Source: CBDFMG01 sp965221205 [NCBI: bacterium] (lineage in GTDB: Bacteria > SM23-31). Taken from it: DNA of 64,000 bases. The stretch is from contig OZ244870.1 of the NCBI GenBank assembly GCA_965221205.1, positions 3,720,001-3,784,000 on the forward strand. Direction: 5' to 3'. The notes below the pieces were generated by a model. That model ran no database searches. It saw only the letters and a list, made by a program, of their open reading frames with translations, and was not told the origin of the DNA. How positions within the stretch are numbered: the stretch's first letter is position 1; each line of letters begins with the position of its first letter. Position numbers and translations under genes: made by a program. Positions 19,215 to 29,353 of the stretch are shown piece after piece.

Positions 19215-20150
19215 TTAAAATATAAATTCTTTAAATAAATCGGTCGAAAGATACCGCTCACCAAAACTCGGGATAATAGTGACAATGAGTTTATCTTTGT
19301 TCTCTTCCCGCTTTGCAACTTCATGTGCAGCCAAGAGTGCAGCGCCGGAGGAAATACCGACGGGAATACCCTCGACCCGCGCACAGTTACGCGCCGTTGT
19401 AAATGCCTGTTCATCATTGACCTGAATTACTTCATCAATGATATCTGTATTTAAATTATCGGGAATAAAACCTGCACCGATACCCTGTATTTTGTGTGGT
19501 GAGTGCGATCCGCCTGAAATCACCGGTGAGTTTGCCGGTTCAACGGCTATTGCTTTAAACTCCGGTTTCCGCTGCTTGATAACTTCTGACACGCCGGTAA
19601 TTGTGCCGCCGGTTCCAACACCTGAAACGAGAATATCGACTTTGCCATCGGTATCGTTCCATATCTCTTCGGCTGTTGTTTTTCTGTGAATTTCGGGATT
19701 CGCTCTATTATTAAACTGCTGTGGAATAAACGAATTCTCTATTTTTGCCGCTTCTTTTTCTGCTCTTTTGATTGCGCCGTTCATTCCCTCAGAAGCAGGT
19801 GTCAGAATAAGTTTCGCACCAAGGGCACGAAGAATTGCTCTCCTCTCCATGCTCATGCTTTCTGGCATTGTTAATATGAGTTTTAGTTTTTTCACGCCAC
19901 AGACAAACGCAAGTGCGATTCCGGTATTACCAGATGTTGGTTCAATTATTGTAGATTTTTCGTTTATCAACCCTTCCCGCTCTGCAGTATTGATCATTGC
20001 AAATCCGATTCTGTCTTTTACACTTGCACACGGATTGAACGATTCAAGCTTTGCGACCACATTTCCGGGTACATCACCCATGAGCCTATCAACACGCACA
20101 AGAGGTGTCCTGCCGATAGTGTCGAGAATACTGTCATAAATCTGTGCCAT
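19215..20150 (-). CDS. cysK: Cysteine synthase A
   Basis: PLP enzyme (fold type II) converting O-acetylserine and sulfide to cysteine. 311 residues, full length. The PLP lysine is K45 in [10 protein letters not shown]; the substrate loop [10 protein letters not shown] and the phosphate-binding GTGGTITG are present. Located between an aminotransferase (76 bp upstream) and cysE (77 bp downstream) on the minus strand. A CTCCTATGG/ GGAGACGGTGAGTT stretch upstream of ATG 20150 gives a ribosome-binding site. Product assignment is firm. Confidence 0.95.
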   Translation of the reverse strand: MAQIYDSILDTIGRTPLVRVDRLMGDVPGNVVAKLESFNPCASVKDRIGFAMINTAEREGLINEKSTIIEPTSGNTGIALAFVCGVKKLKLILTMPESMSMERRAILRALGAKLILTPASEGMNGAIKRAEKEAAKIENSFIPQQFNNRANPEIHRKTTAEEIWNDTDGKVDILVSGVGTGGTITGVSEVIKQRKPEFKAIAVEPANSPVISGGSHSPHKIQGIGAGFIPDNLNTDIIDEVIQVNDEQAFTTARNCARVEGIPVGISSGAALLAAHEVAKREENKDKLIVTIIPSFGERYLSTDLFKEFIF

Positions 20151-20226
20151 AACTCACCGTCTCCTATGGTCCATTACCTATTAAATAAAATTTATATCTA
20201 TCACTAAATTTCGGTTTTGATTCAAA

Positions 20227-21429
20227 TTATACAAACTGCCGTGTGAAATCAGCGATCCGCTCATATGCTTTAATGAGGATGTTGTCCTGTGCCAAAAACA
20301 CAATTCTGAAATGGTGTGTACCTTCGCGCTGGCCAAATCCTGATCCGGGAAGTGTTATCACACCGGTTTCATCGATGAGCCGGTTGACAAACTCTGTATC
20401 ATCAACATCAAACTCAAGCTTTGGAAAGGCATAAAAAGCTCCATCCGGAGAAACACACCTGATACCCTCTATGCTGTTCAGCATTTTTGTTGTAATATCT
20501 CTACGTTGCTCAAGTTTATGCACATTTGCGGCAATATGCGACTGGTCACCCATGATTGCCGGCTTAATTGCATGCTGCGCCGGATGATTTGCACACAGCC
20601 GGGCACGCAATAATTTTGCAATTGCTGCACAATACCCCCTGACTGCCGTTTCCCGTCCACTTACAATACCCCAACCAAGCCTGAAACCGGGTGAAATATA
20701 GGCTTTCGAGAGACCGTTTAGCGTAACGACGGCAGCATCGGGATTAAGCGATGCGATCGAATGGTGTTCGGCATCATCAAAGAGAAGCATATCATAAATC
20801 TGATCGCTAAATATGACCAAATTATGTTCAAGGGCAAGATCAATTATTTTCAGTAGCGTCTCTTTTGAGTAGAGTGATCCCGTTGGATTATTCGGATAAA
20901 TCAGTACAATCCCACGTGTCTTATCATCAATCTTTGACCGTATGTCGTCAATATCGGGCTGCCAGTTATCTGATTCTTCAAGATAATATGGATTCGGCTC
21001 AGCACTCTGCCTGTAAAGTGCTGAAATATAGAGTGGATAGCAAGGATTAGGCACAAGAACGTTATCCCCGCTGTTAACCAGTGCCGCAATCGACAATTCT
21101 ATTGCCTCGGTCACTCCGCTCGTAATAAATATATCTCTGACAGAGATTATTTTACGCTGTTCGGCTGAATATTCAACTGCTTCAATTGCTGCATCAATTC
21201 CCGGTGAAACAGTGTACCCGGTCTTCCTGTCTCTCATCGCATGCTCAACAGCTTCGATGATGTGGAGTGGTGTGTCAAAATCAAACATTAACGGATCACC
21301 AATATGGAGATAGAGGACATCGACCCCCCGTTTTTGAGCTTCCTGTCCTCTCGCAATGGTATCCATTACAGAAAATGCAACCTGACCTGTACGCTTTGAT
21401 GGTGTAATAAAGCCATGTTGAGCAATCAT
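20227..21429 (-). CDS. PLP-dependent aminotransferase, class I/II (alanine aminotransferase-like)
   Basis: 400 residues with the fold type I aminotransferase pattern: the PLP lysine is K242 in NGLSKAYISPGFRLGWG, with YPNNPTGSLYSKE near 178-190 and SDQIYD near 208. The sequence is closest in feel to AlaA/archaeal-type alanine or aspartate aminotransferases. It leads the minus-strand cluster aminotransferase-cysK-cysE-rhodanese, with gaps below 80 bp. Its substrate cannot be fixed from sequence; a role in amino acid metabolism connected to serine/cysteine is inference from the neighbours. Confidence 0.88.
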   Translation of the reverse strand: MIAQHGFITPSKRTGQVAFSVMDTIARGQEAQKRGVDVLYLHIGDPLMFDFDTPLHIIEAVEHAMRDRKTGYTVSPGIDAAIEAVEYSAEQRKIISVRDIFITSGVTEAIELSIAALVNSGDNVLVPNPCYPLYISALYRQSAEPNPYYLEESDNWQPDIDDIRSKIDDKTRGIVLIYPNNPTGSLYSKETLLKIIDLALEHNLVIFSDQIYDMLLFDDAEHHSIASLNPDAAVVTLNGLSKAYISPGFRLGWGIVSGRETAVRGYCAAIAKLLRARLCANHPAQHAIKPAIMGDQSHIAANVHKLEQRRDITTKMLNSIEGIRCVSPDGAFYAFPKLEFDVDDTEFVNRLIDETGVITLPGSGFGQREGTHHFRIVFLAQDNILIKAYERIADFTRQFV

Positions 21430-21663
21430 CTGAAATTACCTCACTACGGTCTCGAAAATGTTAAAAAACAAAGAACGTGTAACGTACGGAATCGTTGAAT
21501 TTTCTGCAAGAAAATTATTTGTGATACAGAGTTTGTGAGAATGCAAGAGGCTGGATTGGTACCTACACCATCCTGAACACAATAGATCGACTCATGAAAG
21601 TGTTTAATCTCATAAATGTGATCCTTCTAAAAGAGTAAGACTCAAATAATATTACATAAGTAC

Positions 21664-22746
21664 TTAATCTCTTTTCTGTACTGGTTCCCCGATTGCTACA
21701 AGCGGAGATCCTTTTTCGAACCATGCGTTATTCTGGATAAAATGGACTATCCCGTCATGAGGTGCGTTTATCTTCTGAACAACTGTGTTCATAGAGTCCT
21801 GGATATGGCCAACCACACCTCCCCGTTGAATTAATGCACCCGGATCCACAAGCGGAATGAAATCACCTGAAAGTTCTGATTTCAGATAACTAATTTGTTG
21901 AACCCATGTTTGATCAAAAGTCCGGTCTGGCCTGCCTTCAATCATCTCCAGATAAGTTAACACATTAGTAATTCCTTCAATTATAACCCTCTCAATCACG
22001 CGATCTGGTTTTCCCGGCTCGCCGGCAACAACGGTTATTGACGGCTTACCGGATGTGAATGCTTCATATCCTAAACCAATAGCAGCTTCAGGATCATGAG
22101 GAGTGTAATGTTTATTCAATACTACATCTAAACCCATACTATAGGCAAGATCACGGGAATTGTATACAACAAACGGATTTCCACGGTTCGGACAGGATAC
22201 AAATGCAATGAGTTCTTCCTTGACATCGATACAGTGAAAATCGATGAGATAGTCACTCCTGTCAATAATTTCTTCCCGAATCCTGTAGGTAATTCGTTCT
22301 CCGATACTTCCGGATGCTTTTCCGGGATATATCCGGTTTAGATTTAATCCTTCATACGGATTATGATAGATTTTTCTCCGAAGAAAAGATGATGTTGCTA
22401 CTGAATTAAGAACAATGACTGTGCCCGAAAGGCGTTTTGGATCGAGGGATGTAGTAATTTCCTGCAATGCGTTGAAGGGTGGGTTATCTCTATCCAACAA
22501 ATCGGCTGTTAGTGCAATAACGGGGCCTTCATTCACACCGTTGATAATCGTGAACGGCACTTGAAATTCTGGTCCTTCCGCACCGATCGCTATATTGATT
22601 GATCCCGACAGTTTCTCATCAACCGATGTGCTGACATCTCCTACGGTTATTACATTTTGCCCGATTGCCGGACTCGTGAGAACAAATACTGAAATAATAA
22701 AAATAGTACGAGCAATATGTTCTGAATTACTGTGAATACTGTGCAT
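21664..22746 (-). CDS. Exported succinylglutamate desuccinylase/aspartoacylase-like protein with altered zinc site
   Basis: 360 residues with an N-terminal signal peptide ending near IGQN and an M14-like AstE/AspA fold. Family landmarks are present: LNLNRIYPG (substrate-binding NR), IDFHC (third metal ligand His) and VVAGEPG (catalytic Glu). The first metal motif is not: where the family has HGxE after LTAG/LTAx, this protein reads TADLLDRD, so the His and Glu ligands are Leu and Asp. A C-terminal ~100-residue biotinyl-like domain (GGVVGHIQD...APHDGIVHF) follows, as in other members. It may be a non-catalytic or changed-function member. Confidence 0.8.
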   Translation of the reverse strand: MHSIHSNSEHIARTIFIISVFVLTSPAIGQNVITVGDVSTSVDEKLSGSINIAIGAEGPEFQVPFTIINGVNEGPVIALTADLLDRDNPPFNALQEITTSLDPKRLSGTVIVLNSVATSSFLRRKIYHNPYEGLNLNRIYPGKASGSIGERITYRIREEIIDRSDYLIDFHCIDVKEELIAFVSCPNRGNPFVVYNSRDLAYSMGLDVVLNKHYTPHDPEAAIGLGYEAFTSGKPSITVVAGEPGKPDRVIERVIIEGITNVLTYLEMIEGRPDRTFDQTWVQQISYLKSELSGDFIPLVDPGALIQRGGVVGHIQDSMNTVVQKINAPHDGIVHFIQNNAWFEKGSPLVAIGEPVQKRD

Positions 22747-23143
22747 AAAGAGGTACTTGTTTTATGCTGATATGGCGATACATGGTCATGAAATTTACAC
22801 ATAATGTAAGAATACTATTTAAATAATAAAAATATTCAATATTTATTAAATAGTTGCTATTTTTATTGTACGACGAGTACTTAATATACAGAATATCTAT
22901 GGCGCATGGCGTATATTGTACATTGGGATACACATCCTTCGCATGTATTTCGTGACGGTAAAGGTGGAAGGTGGGCTGTCATATCTGCGGTAGCAGCAAA
23001 TGCCAGTGCCCGGAATTGTGATGTTGTTCATGTTAGAAAAATCCCTGATTTGCACCGTTGTCGGTCTGGCATTACCACCCAATGCGAGAATCGTCATGTA
23101 ATAGAAAGACCGAGCGTAAATCCGAACAGATATTTATATTAAA
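22747..23143. other. AT-rich gap without a recognisable gene
   Basis: About 400 bp between the AspA-like gene and an IS relic. The first 150 bp are extremely AT-rich. Short frames exist on both strands (22906-23142 plus, 22897-23097 minus) but show no family features, and neither has a convincing ribosome-binding site. Confidence 0.4.
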
Positions 23144-23910
23144 GGTCATTATTAGGTCAAAAGCGGACTAACATGAATTTTGATTAAAAGATGGAATAGA
23201 TTTTGGTTTCTGTAATTGTATCTCCATTCCATTTTCTTGCGGTATACCAGGCAATGATTTTTGCTGACACCATGGTACTGTAAGCGTCTTTCTTGTGCAC
23301 ATGACCAGAACTCCTCAAGGCCGTTACTATGACGATGTCCCGTGATGCACTATGTGTTATGATCGACCGTACGCTGTCTACCAAAAAACTTCAGCGATGT
23401 ATACGAACGGAACGTAGCAGTGTAGAAGACGCTCCCTTGCTCAGCGGTGTCCCTGATCTCGTTCATCAAGCGGCAGTCACATCGTAGTAAATAGAGCTTC
23501 CCGTGACGTTCCACCATGCCGAAAACCTTTATTGTACCGGCACTCCCGCGACCGCTGGTTCCCGTACGTTTCCCACCAAAGCAGCGTGCATCACATTCTA
23601 TCTCGCCGGAAAGTCTTCTCACTTCCTGAAATCATAAATCTCCTGTCGATAAAGCATCTAGTTGCCTCGCACCGTCGTGGAGCCAAAACCAAGATCCCTG
23701 GCAGCTTTATTGGCAGGTATCTCCAAAGAAACATAATGCAGTAGAGCAAGATTGTCTTTGAACCGCTTCGGGCTCTCTTTACAAGAACATCCATTACCTG
23801 TAAAACGATTATCACGCAAACGGTACAGACGATCCCCGGAACAAAAGGGACATGATGTACCAACAATCAATCCTACTGTAACACGTGATCCGAAAACAAC
23901 CTAAGTACCA
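23144..23910 (-). mobile_element. IS1595-type relic A
   Basis: Reading on the minus strand from ~23880, broken frames give the Zn-ribbon start (CPFCSGDRLYRL), then NKAARDLGFGSTTVR, RLSGEIECDARCFGGKRTGT, KVFGMVERHGKLYLL, LMNEIRDTAEQGSVFYT and SLKFFGRQRTVDHN: a decayed ISXO2-like transposase. The outer ends (AGGTCATTATTAGGTCAAAAGCGG at the left, inverted GTACTTAGGTTGTTTTCGG at the right) match those of the plus-strand relic at 32424-33208. Frameshifts and stops make it inactive. Confidence 0.78.
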
Positions 23911-24001
23911 TATTAAATTATGAGTTTGCCATTAAGTAAAATAATGGCCTAAGTAGAAAAGTATACTCATAATGATACGAATTTAAAAGCAAAATTAACA
24001 T

Positions 24002-24030
24002 TTGACTATTACTCTTAAAGACACTATCTT
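24002..24030 (+). promoter_or_regulatory. Sigma70-like promoter upstream of M28 peptidase
   Basis: TTGACT and TATCTT are separated by 17 bp, about 65 bp upstream of the preferred start codon. The same arrangement (TTGACA, 17 bp, TATCGT) precedes the lipoprotein gene at 31561. Prediction only. Confidence 0.35.
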
Positions 24031-24096
24031 TTTGCATCCGATTTATAATTGAACTCTTTCCAAACACAACATAAAATCATTTCGACTGGAGACAGT

Positions 24097-25500
24097 ATGA
24101 GACAGTCTCATTGTTTTACATACATACTTTTAATTACTTTTACTATAGTCTTTATGAACGTGCACTGTTCAGTCAACTCAGTCAACGATGACGCAGCTAT
24201 GAACGAAATGTATTTAGAGATCGCAGACCGTTTCGTCAGGACTGCACTTGAGGACCAGCGAGGTTACGAGTGGCTGCATGAACTGACAGACATAGGACCG
24301 CGTCTTGCCGGTTCGGAGCAGGGACTGCAAGCGATACGGTGGGCTGAGACAAAAATGAATAACCTTGGCCTCGAAAATGTCCATTTGCAGACGGTGATGG
24401 TTCCACATTGGGTGCGCGGACCGGTTGAAAGAGCCTCAATTGTATCATCTCGTTTATTCCAGGGAAAAGAGTTACGCGTGGCCGCTATCGGGGGCACCGA
24501 GGGCACACCGGCACAAGGTGTCACCGCCCACGTGATACAAGTTGAAACATTGGAAGAACTCCAGGCCCTCGGAGATGAAGCCGCGGGAAAAATTGTGTTC
24601 ATGAATGGCAGGCTTCCCGTCGGGGAATTCAGCACGTTTACTGCCTACTTTTCGGCGTATCCAATGCGGACAGCCGGCCCGAATACAGCCTCAAAACTTG
24701 GCGCGGTCGGGTATATCCTTAGATCACTTACGCTTTCAAATGACAACGTTCCACATACGGGCAACACTTCGTATGAAGACAGCGTTAAAAGGATTCCTGC
24801 TGTTGCAGTCGGTATACAGGATGCCGATTTTCTCAGTGAAGTTCTGAGGCAAGACCCTGAACTGCAAATCCGTCTCCAACTCTCTGCACACAACCTTCCA
24901 AACGCCGAATCGTTCAATGTGATCGGAGATCTCCGTGGGGAGCAGGATGATCAGGTTATCGTAGTCGGAGGGCATTTGGATAGCTGGGATAAAGGAACCG
25001 GCGCTCATGATGATGGGGGCGGCTGTATGCAAGCTTTAGAGGTAGTAGACCTTTATAATCGTCTTAATATCCGCCCGAAGAAGACGATTCGTGTTGTGCT
25101 GTTTGCGAATGAAGAGCGGGGCCATCACGGAGGTATTGTATTCGGTGAGCTTGCCGCTCTCCGTGACGAAACACATGTGGCTGGTATAGAATCGGATAAC
25201 GGTTCGTTTTCACCACGGGGATTAACGGTCGAGCAACCAGAAGCGGTTGAGAGGCTCGAAGCATTTCTCCCCTATTTGAAAGCGGCGGGAATCGAAACAA
25301 TCGAACTTGGTCCGAGCGGCGGCGATGTCGAGCATATTCAAAATACGCAGGCACTGATCGGCTTAAGAGTTGACAGCCAGCGCTATTTCAACTATCACCA
25401 TACCGAAAGTGACGTTTTCGAAGCGATTAATCCCCGGGAATTTGAACTCGGCGCCGCAGGTATGGCTATTCTTACTTATCTTATCGGTGAAGAATGGTAG
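24097..25500 (+). CDS. M28 family metallopeptidase lipoprotein
   Basis: Zinc aminopeptidase/carboxypeptidase of the M28 family, about 467 residues from ATG 24097, which is preceded by CTGGAGACAGT; the frame also contains an earlier ATG at 24049. The N-terminus is a lipoprotein signal ending FMNVHC. Metal and catalytic residues are visible: GGHLDSWDKGTGAHDDGGG (His and bridging Asp), FANEERGHHG (catalytic Glu and ligand Glu), ESDNGSF (Asp) and YHHTESD (His). A PA-like insert occupies the middle. Stands alone with a predicted promoter; likely digests peptides at the cell surface or in the periplasm. Confidence 0.92.
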   Translation: MRQSHCFTYILLITFTIVFMNVHCSVNSVNDDAAMNEMYLEIADRFVRTALEDQRGYEWLHELTDIGPRLAGSEQGLQAIRWAETKMNNLGLENVHLQTVMVPHWVRGPVERASIVSSRLFQGKELRVAAIGGTEGTPAQGVTAHVIQVETLEELQALGDEAAGKIVFMNGRLPVGEFSTFTAYFSAYPMRTAGPNTASKLGAVGYILRSLTLSNDNVPHTGNTSYEDSVKRIPAVAVGIQDADFLSEVLRQDPELQIRLQLSAHNLPNAESFNVIGDLRGEQDDQVIVVGGHLDSWDKGTGAHDDGGGCMQALEVVDLYNRLNIRPKKTIRVVLFANEERGHHGGIVFGELAALRDETHVAGIESDNGSFSPRGLTVEQPEAVERLEAFLPYLKAAGIETIELGPSGGDVEHIQNTQALIGLRVDSQRYFNYHHTESDVFEAINPREFELGAAGMAILTYLIGEEW

Positions 25501-25872
25501 TTATCGTAGAGTCAATCTTTTTGATCTGCAATAACAGAATCTAAATTGAATATATTGTTTCATTCACTGTACTAATATTGTGTAGAATCGTTACTTTTTT
25601 CTTGTCATTCGCTAATGAAATGAGTAACATTTATGAGGTAACACAAACGGGGCACAGACCAGTCCCAATGCTATCTTTTCATATTCACAAATCAGTCTGG
25701 CAACGTAATTATAAGCCATACCACCTATTCATAGATTTATCAAAAAATACATAACTACAATGTTTAATTCCACCGAAGATGCTGCCGGTGTTTCGGGCTT
25801 TTCACGTAATCCAGATGTTCGAATACAATAATCTCAAGCAGTAAATGATATTTCCCAGTCCATGAGGTTTTT
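25501..25872. other. Intergenic stretch, nothing recognised
   Basis: 370 bp of AT-rich DNA between the M28 gene and the first DUF885 gene. No frame above 30 convincing codons, no RNA gene and no strong hairpin recognised. Confidence 0.4.
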
Positions 25873-27516
25873 ATGATTTCGATATATCGCACTTGTATTG
25901 CATGTTTGCTATTCATTGTTGTGTTTGGTATAGCATGTACACAGCAATCTAGTGAAACAACCATAACACCTATCATTCCGAGCAGTAGTTATGACAATCT
26001 TATCATCCTTTTTCATGAATTCAGAGAATTTGAAAAACCCGTAATTACTGACGGTGTCCCCAACTATACGCCGGATGCAATACGGTCACAACGTCTGGGT
26101 CTTGTCACTATGTTGGAACGGCTGAATGCTATTAACTCCTCAGACTGGCCGATTGCTCAGCAAGTCGACTATAAAATTGTTGAATCGGAAATGAGCGGCC
26201 TCGATTTTTATCACCGTGTTTTAAAACCATGGTCAAGGGATCCGGTCTTTTATCTCCAGTCTCAAAGAGGAGCCGGTCCTGCTTATTATGGAGGAGTTCA
26301 GGCCGGTGAAGTTCCGCTATCCGTGGAAGAATTAGAAAACGTCAGAACCAACCTTAGTGCTGTTCCTGTTATCTATGACCAGGCAAAGAGCAATTTGACC
26401 GAAGCATCGGGTGATCTTGCACGGATCGCGCTCCATTTTCTTGATGAAGAGATCCGGCTGTACAGCAGGTTAGGCGAGCGTCTGAGGGATTTTCATCCTC
26501 AACTCATCGAACTTGTCAATGAAGCAATTTCCGCTGTAGAAGAATACGGAACATGGCTGGAAGAAAACATTGATTCGATGACTGAGCCGGCAGGTATCGG
26601 CGAAAGAAACTACGAATGGTGGATGCGTGAAGTCCAGTTATTGCCCTATACATGGGATCAGCTCTTAAAGATTGCCGAGCACGAGTATGACCGTTCAATA
26701 GCTCTGTTAAAAATCGAACAGCACCGTAACAGGAATCTGCCGGAGTTGACCATCGTCAAGAGTGAGGCAGAATATCATCGGCTCGATAATTTGTATCAGC
26801 AGTATCTCCTGAGGTTTATCGAAAAAAACGATCTGTTCACTATTCCTGATTATGTCGGACCGGTCTCTGACACTCCCTGGGCATTGAACAGTGTGCGCCA
26901 ATACGGTACCGCTCGTGACTTTTTTGAGCAAAGCAAAGACCGGTTACCACTCCACATGAGGAGTCACAATTTTATCGGCCACGTAATCGACGGAATGCGT
27001 GATGCACGCGATACCCGCCCCATCCGGGGTGCAAACCGTCTCTTTGCAATGGATATGATCCGACATGAAGGAATGGCCTATGCATTAGAAGGTTTTCTTA
27101 TGAATGCCGGGCTCTTTAAGGACAATCCCCGTGGACGTGAGTTGAACTATATCGCTATGGCCTTCCGCGCAGTCCGCTCTATTACCGACCTGAAACTGCA
27201 CAGCAATGACTTTAATCTGGAAGAAGCCAGCAAATTTTTTGTGGAGAATACACCATTCGGCTGGACACTGCCCGACGGCCACGAAGTGTGGTACGAAACT
27301 GAGACAACACTCCGGCATCCCGGTTGGCATACTGGTATGCATATCGGCAAACAGCAATTTCTAGAGCTGTTGACCGACCGATCAAATCAACTTGGAGATG
27401 ATTTTGTTATGAAAGAATTCATGGACGAATTTTTTCAGAAAGGTTCGATTCCATTTTCTCTTATCAAATGGGAAATGACCGGCTTTGAAACCGATTTTGA
27501 ATCATATTGGTATTAA
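25873..27516 (+). CDS. DUF885 family lipoprotein, paralogue 1 (motif altered)
   Basis: 547 residues with a lipoprotein signal (hydrophobic segment, then FGIAC). DUF885 proteins resemble zinc peptidases, with a HExxxGH-type motif and a following EGWA glutamate. This copy reads SHNFIGH where its tandem neighbour has THEFIGH, and HEGMAYALE for EGWAFWLE, so the catalytic Glu position is Asn. Shared landmarks with the neighbour: GLDFYxRVLKPWSRDPV near residue 113 and YTWDxL near 250. It begins with no strong Shine-Dalgarno sequence (TGAGGTTTTT ahead of ATG). Probably exported and bound to the membrane. Confidence 0.85.
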   Translation: MISIYRTCIACLLFIVVFGIACTQQSSETTITPIIPSSSYDNLIILFHEFREFEKPVITDGVPNYTPDAIRSQRLGLVTMLERLNAINSSDWPIAQQVDYKIVESEMSGLDFYHRVLKPWSRDPVFYLQSQRGAGPAYYGGVQAGEVPLSVEELENVRTNLSAVPVIYDQAKSNLTEASGDLARIALHFLDEEIRLYSRLGERLRDFHPQLIELVNEAISAVEEYGTWLEENIDSMTEPAGIGERNYEWWMREVQLLPYTWDQLLKIAEHEYDRSIALLKIEQHRNRNLPELTIVKSEAEYHRLDNLYQQYLLRFIEKNDLFTIPDYVGPVSDTPWALNSVRQYGTARDFFEQSKDRLPLHMRSHNFIGHVIDGMRDARDTRPIRGANRLFAMDMIRHEGMAYALEGFLMNAGLFKDNPRGRELNYIAMAFRAVRSITDLKLHSNDFNLEEASKFFVENTPFGWTLPDGHEVWYETETTLRHPGWHTGMHIGKQQFLELLTDRSNQLGDDFVMKEFMDEFFQKGSIPFSLIKWEMTGFETDFESYWY

Positions 27517-27647
27517 TAGACTAAAGCAGTTTGAGCAATCCGTCTCATTAAAGAAGTCTAATGTATAGTATCAATTGATTGTTTTGTAGTAATATAATCA
27601 TTCCAAAAAATACTATGTATGAAATAACTGAGTAAGGAGGTTTTTGT

Positions 27648-29294
27648 ATGCAATTGCGACTACTTATGGTAATGTGTTTTGTTTTAGCAAGTGTTTTCTG
27701 CGCTCCGGCCGATGATTCTTCAGGAACTGCCGAGGGTGATTATGACGATCTTGTGCAGCTTTTTCAGGATTTCCGGGAACTTCAAAAGCCGAAAATGACA
27801 GACTGGGTGCCCGATTACACACCTGCTGCTATCGAAGCACAGCGGAGCGGCCTGCTGGAGTATCAGCGGCGCCTTGCTGCCATGGATATTAGCAGCTGGA
27901 CTACTGAACAAAAAGTAGAATACCATCTTGTCCGTGCGGAGATGAACGGGCTTGATTTTTATCAACGGGTCCTTAAACCGTGGTCCCGCGATCCGGTTTA
28001 TTATATGCAGACTCAGGCGGGCGGCGGTCCTGTCCGGTACAATGCTCTCCGGATTAATGAAATACCTATACCCGACGATGAGCTGGAAGAAGTGCAGGGG
28101 AAACTGCAGGCTGTACCAATAATTCTCGAACAGGCAAAATCAAATTTAACGGAAGGCGCTGCAGACCTGTTGATCATTGCACTCCATTATATGGATGCAG
28201 AGATAACTTTTCACAGGAGACTGCGTGATGCAATCGCTGAACATCATCCTGAGCTACTCCAGGACGCGCAGCAGGCACTCGCGGCCGTTATAGAATACGG
28301 TGAATGGCTCAAGGACAACCAGAGCACCATGACCGCTCAGGCAGGCGTGGGAAAAGAGAACTACAACTGGTGGATGAAGAATGTTCAGCTTGTTCCCTAC
28401 ACATGGGATGAATTGTACGGCATAATTATGCGGGAGGATGACAGGATTTTGACAACTGTTGCTCTTGAACGGAACAGAAACAGACATCTTCCAGAATTAC
28501 AGCCGGTACCGACACAGGCTGAACACCGCAGACGGCGTGATCAAGCGCTCAGGTTTGCGATGGAATTTATGCAGGAACAACAACTCTTCGATATCCCCGA
28601 TTGGCTCGACACCGAAGGATACCTGCGCAGAAGCCCACTTGCAGGATTTTCTGGTTCGGGGGATTCAGGATCATGGCCCGGAATTCGGGACTATTTTCAC
28701 CAGACAGGAGATCGTGAACCGCTGCCTGAACAAACGCACGAATTTATCGGGCACTATTTCGATAGTAAGCGGCAATCGCTGGACACAAGCCCGATCCGCG
28801 GAACAGAGCGGTTCTATGCAATTGATATGATCAGGATGGAAGGATGGGCATTCTGGTTAGAAGAAATGATGATGCATGCCGGTTACCTCGATACCCGGCC
28901 GACACGAGGAAGAGAAATTGCTTATTGGCAGGCTGCGTTCCGTACATGCAGGGCAATTGCCGATCTAAAAATGCATAACAACGATTTCACACTGCGGCAG
29001 GCGATCGACTATTGTGTTACCTGCGCGCCAAACGGCTGGCTCCTTCCTGACGGCCCTCATGTTTGGTATGAAATGCAAACCAACCTCCGTTTTGTCGGAT
29101 GGCATCTGGGTATGGTATTCGGAAAATTCCAACTCAACAATTTGATCGCCGAGCGGACACGCCAAATGGGAAATGATTTCAATTATAAAGATTTCTTTGA
29201 AGAATTCTTCGCTGCGGGCATCATTCCGATATCGCTTATCAGATGGCAAATGACAGGACTCGATGATGAGATGAAGATATTACTGGAAGATTAA
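27648..29294 (+). CDS. DUF885 family lipoprotein, paralogue 2
   Basis: 548 residues, a diverged tandem copy of the preceding gene (~130 bp apart). The signal ends SVFCAP with a lipobox Cys. The putative zinc motif is whole: THEFIGHYF with MEGWAFWLEE downstream, as expected of an active DUF885 peptidase. AAGGAGG lies eight bases upstream of ATG 27648, a much stronger ribosome-binding site than that of paralogue 1. The pair likely arose by duplication, after which paralogue 1 lost the glutamate. Confidence 0.88.
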   Translation: MQLRLLMVMCFVLASVFCAPADDSSGTAEGDYDDLVQLFQDFRELQKPKMTDWVPDYTPAAIEAQRSGLLEYQRRLAAMDISSWTTEQKVEYHLVRAEMNGLDFYQRVLKPWSRDPVYYMQTQAGGGPVRYNALRINEIPIPDDELEEVQGKLQAVPIILEQAKSNLTEGAADLLIIALHYMDAEITFHRRLRDAIAEHHPELLQDAQQALAAVIEYGEWLKDNQSTMTAQAGVGKENYNWWMKNVQLVPYTWDELYGIIMREDDRILTTVALERNRNRHLPELQPVPTQAEHRRRRDQALRFAMEFMQEQQLFDIPDWLDTEGYLRRSPLAGFSGSGDSGSWPGIRDYFHQTGDREPLPEQTHEFIGHYFDSKRQSLDTSPIRGTERFYAIDMIRMEGWAFWLEEMMMHAGYLDTRPTRGREIAYWQAAFRTCRAIADLKMHNNDFTLRQAIDYCVTCAPNGWLLPDGPHVWYEMQTNLRFVGWHLGMVFGKFQLNNLIAERTRQMGNDFNYKDFFEEFFAAGIIPISLIRWQMTGLDDEMKILLED

Positions 29295-29322
29295 GATTTT
29301 ATTGGAATTCTAACAATGATAT

Positions 29323-29341
29323 CCTCTAAAAATTTTTGAGG
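29323..29341. terminator. Palindrome between convergent genes
   Basis: CCTCTAAAAATTTTTGAGG, near-perfectly self-complementary, sits in the 59 bp between the convergent DUF885 and S9 peptidase genes. It could terminate transcription from both sides. The stem is AT-rich, so this is a weak call. Confidence 0.35.
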
Positions 29342-29353
29342 AATGATTGTAAA

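Noticed and set aside
22906-23142. 78-codon plus-strand frame starting MAYIVHWDTHPSH
   Set aside because: No ribosome-binding site, no family resemblance, rich in Cys/Arg, overlaps an equally poor minus-strand frame.
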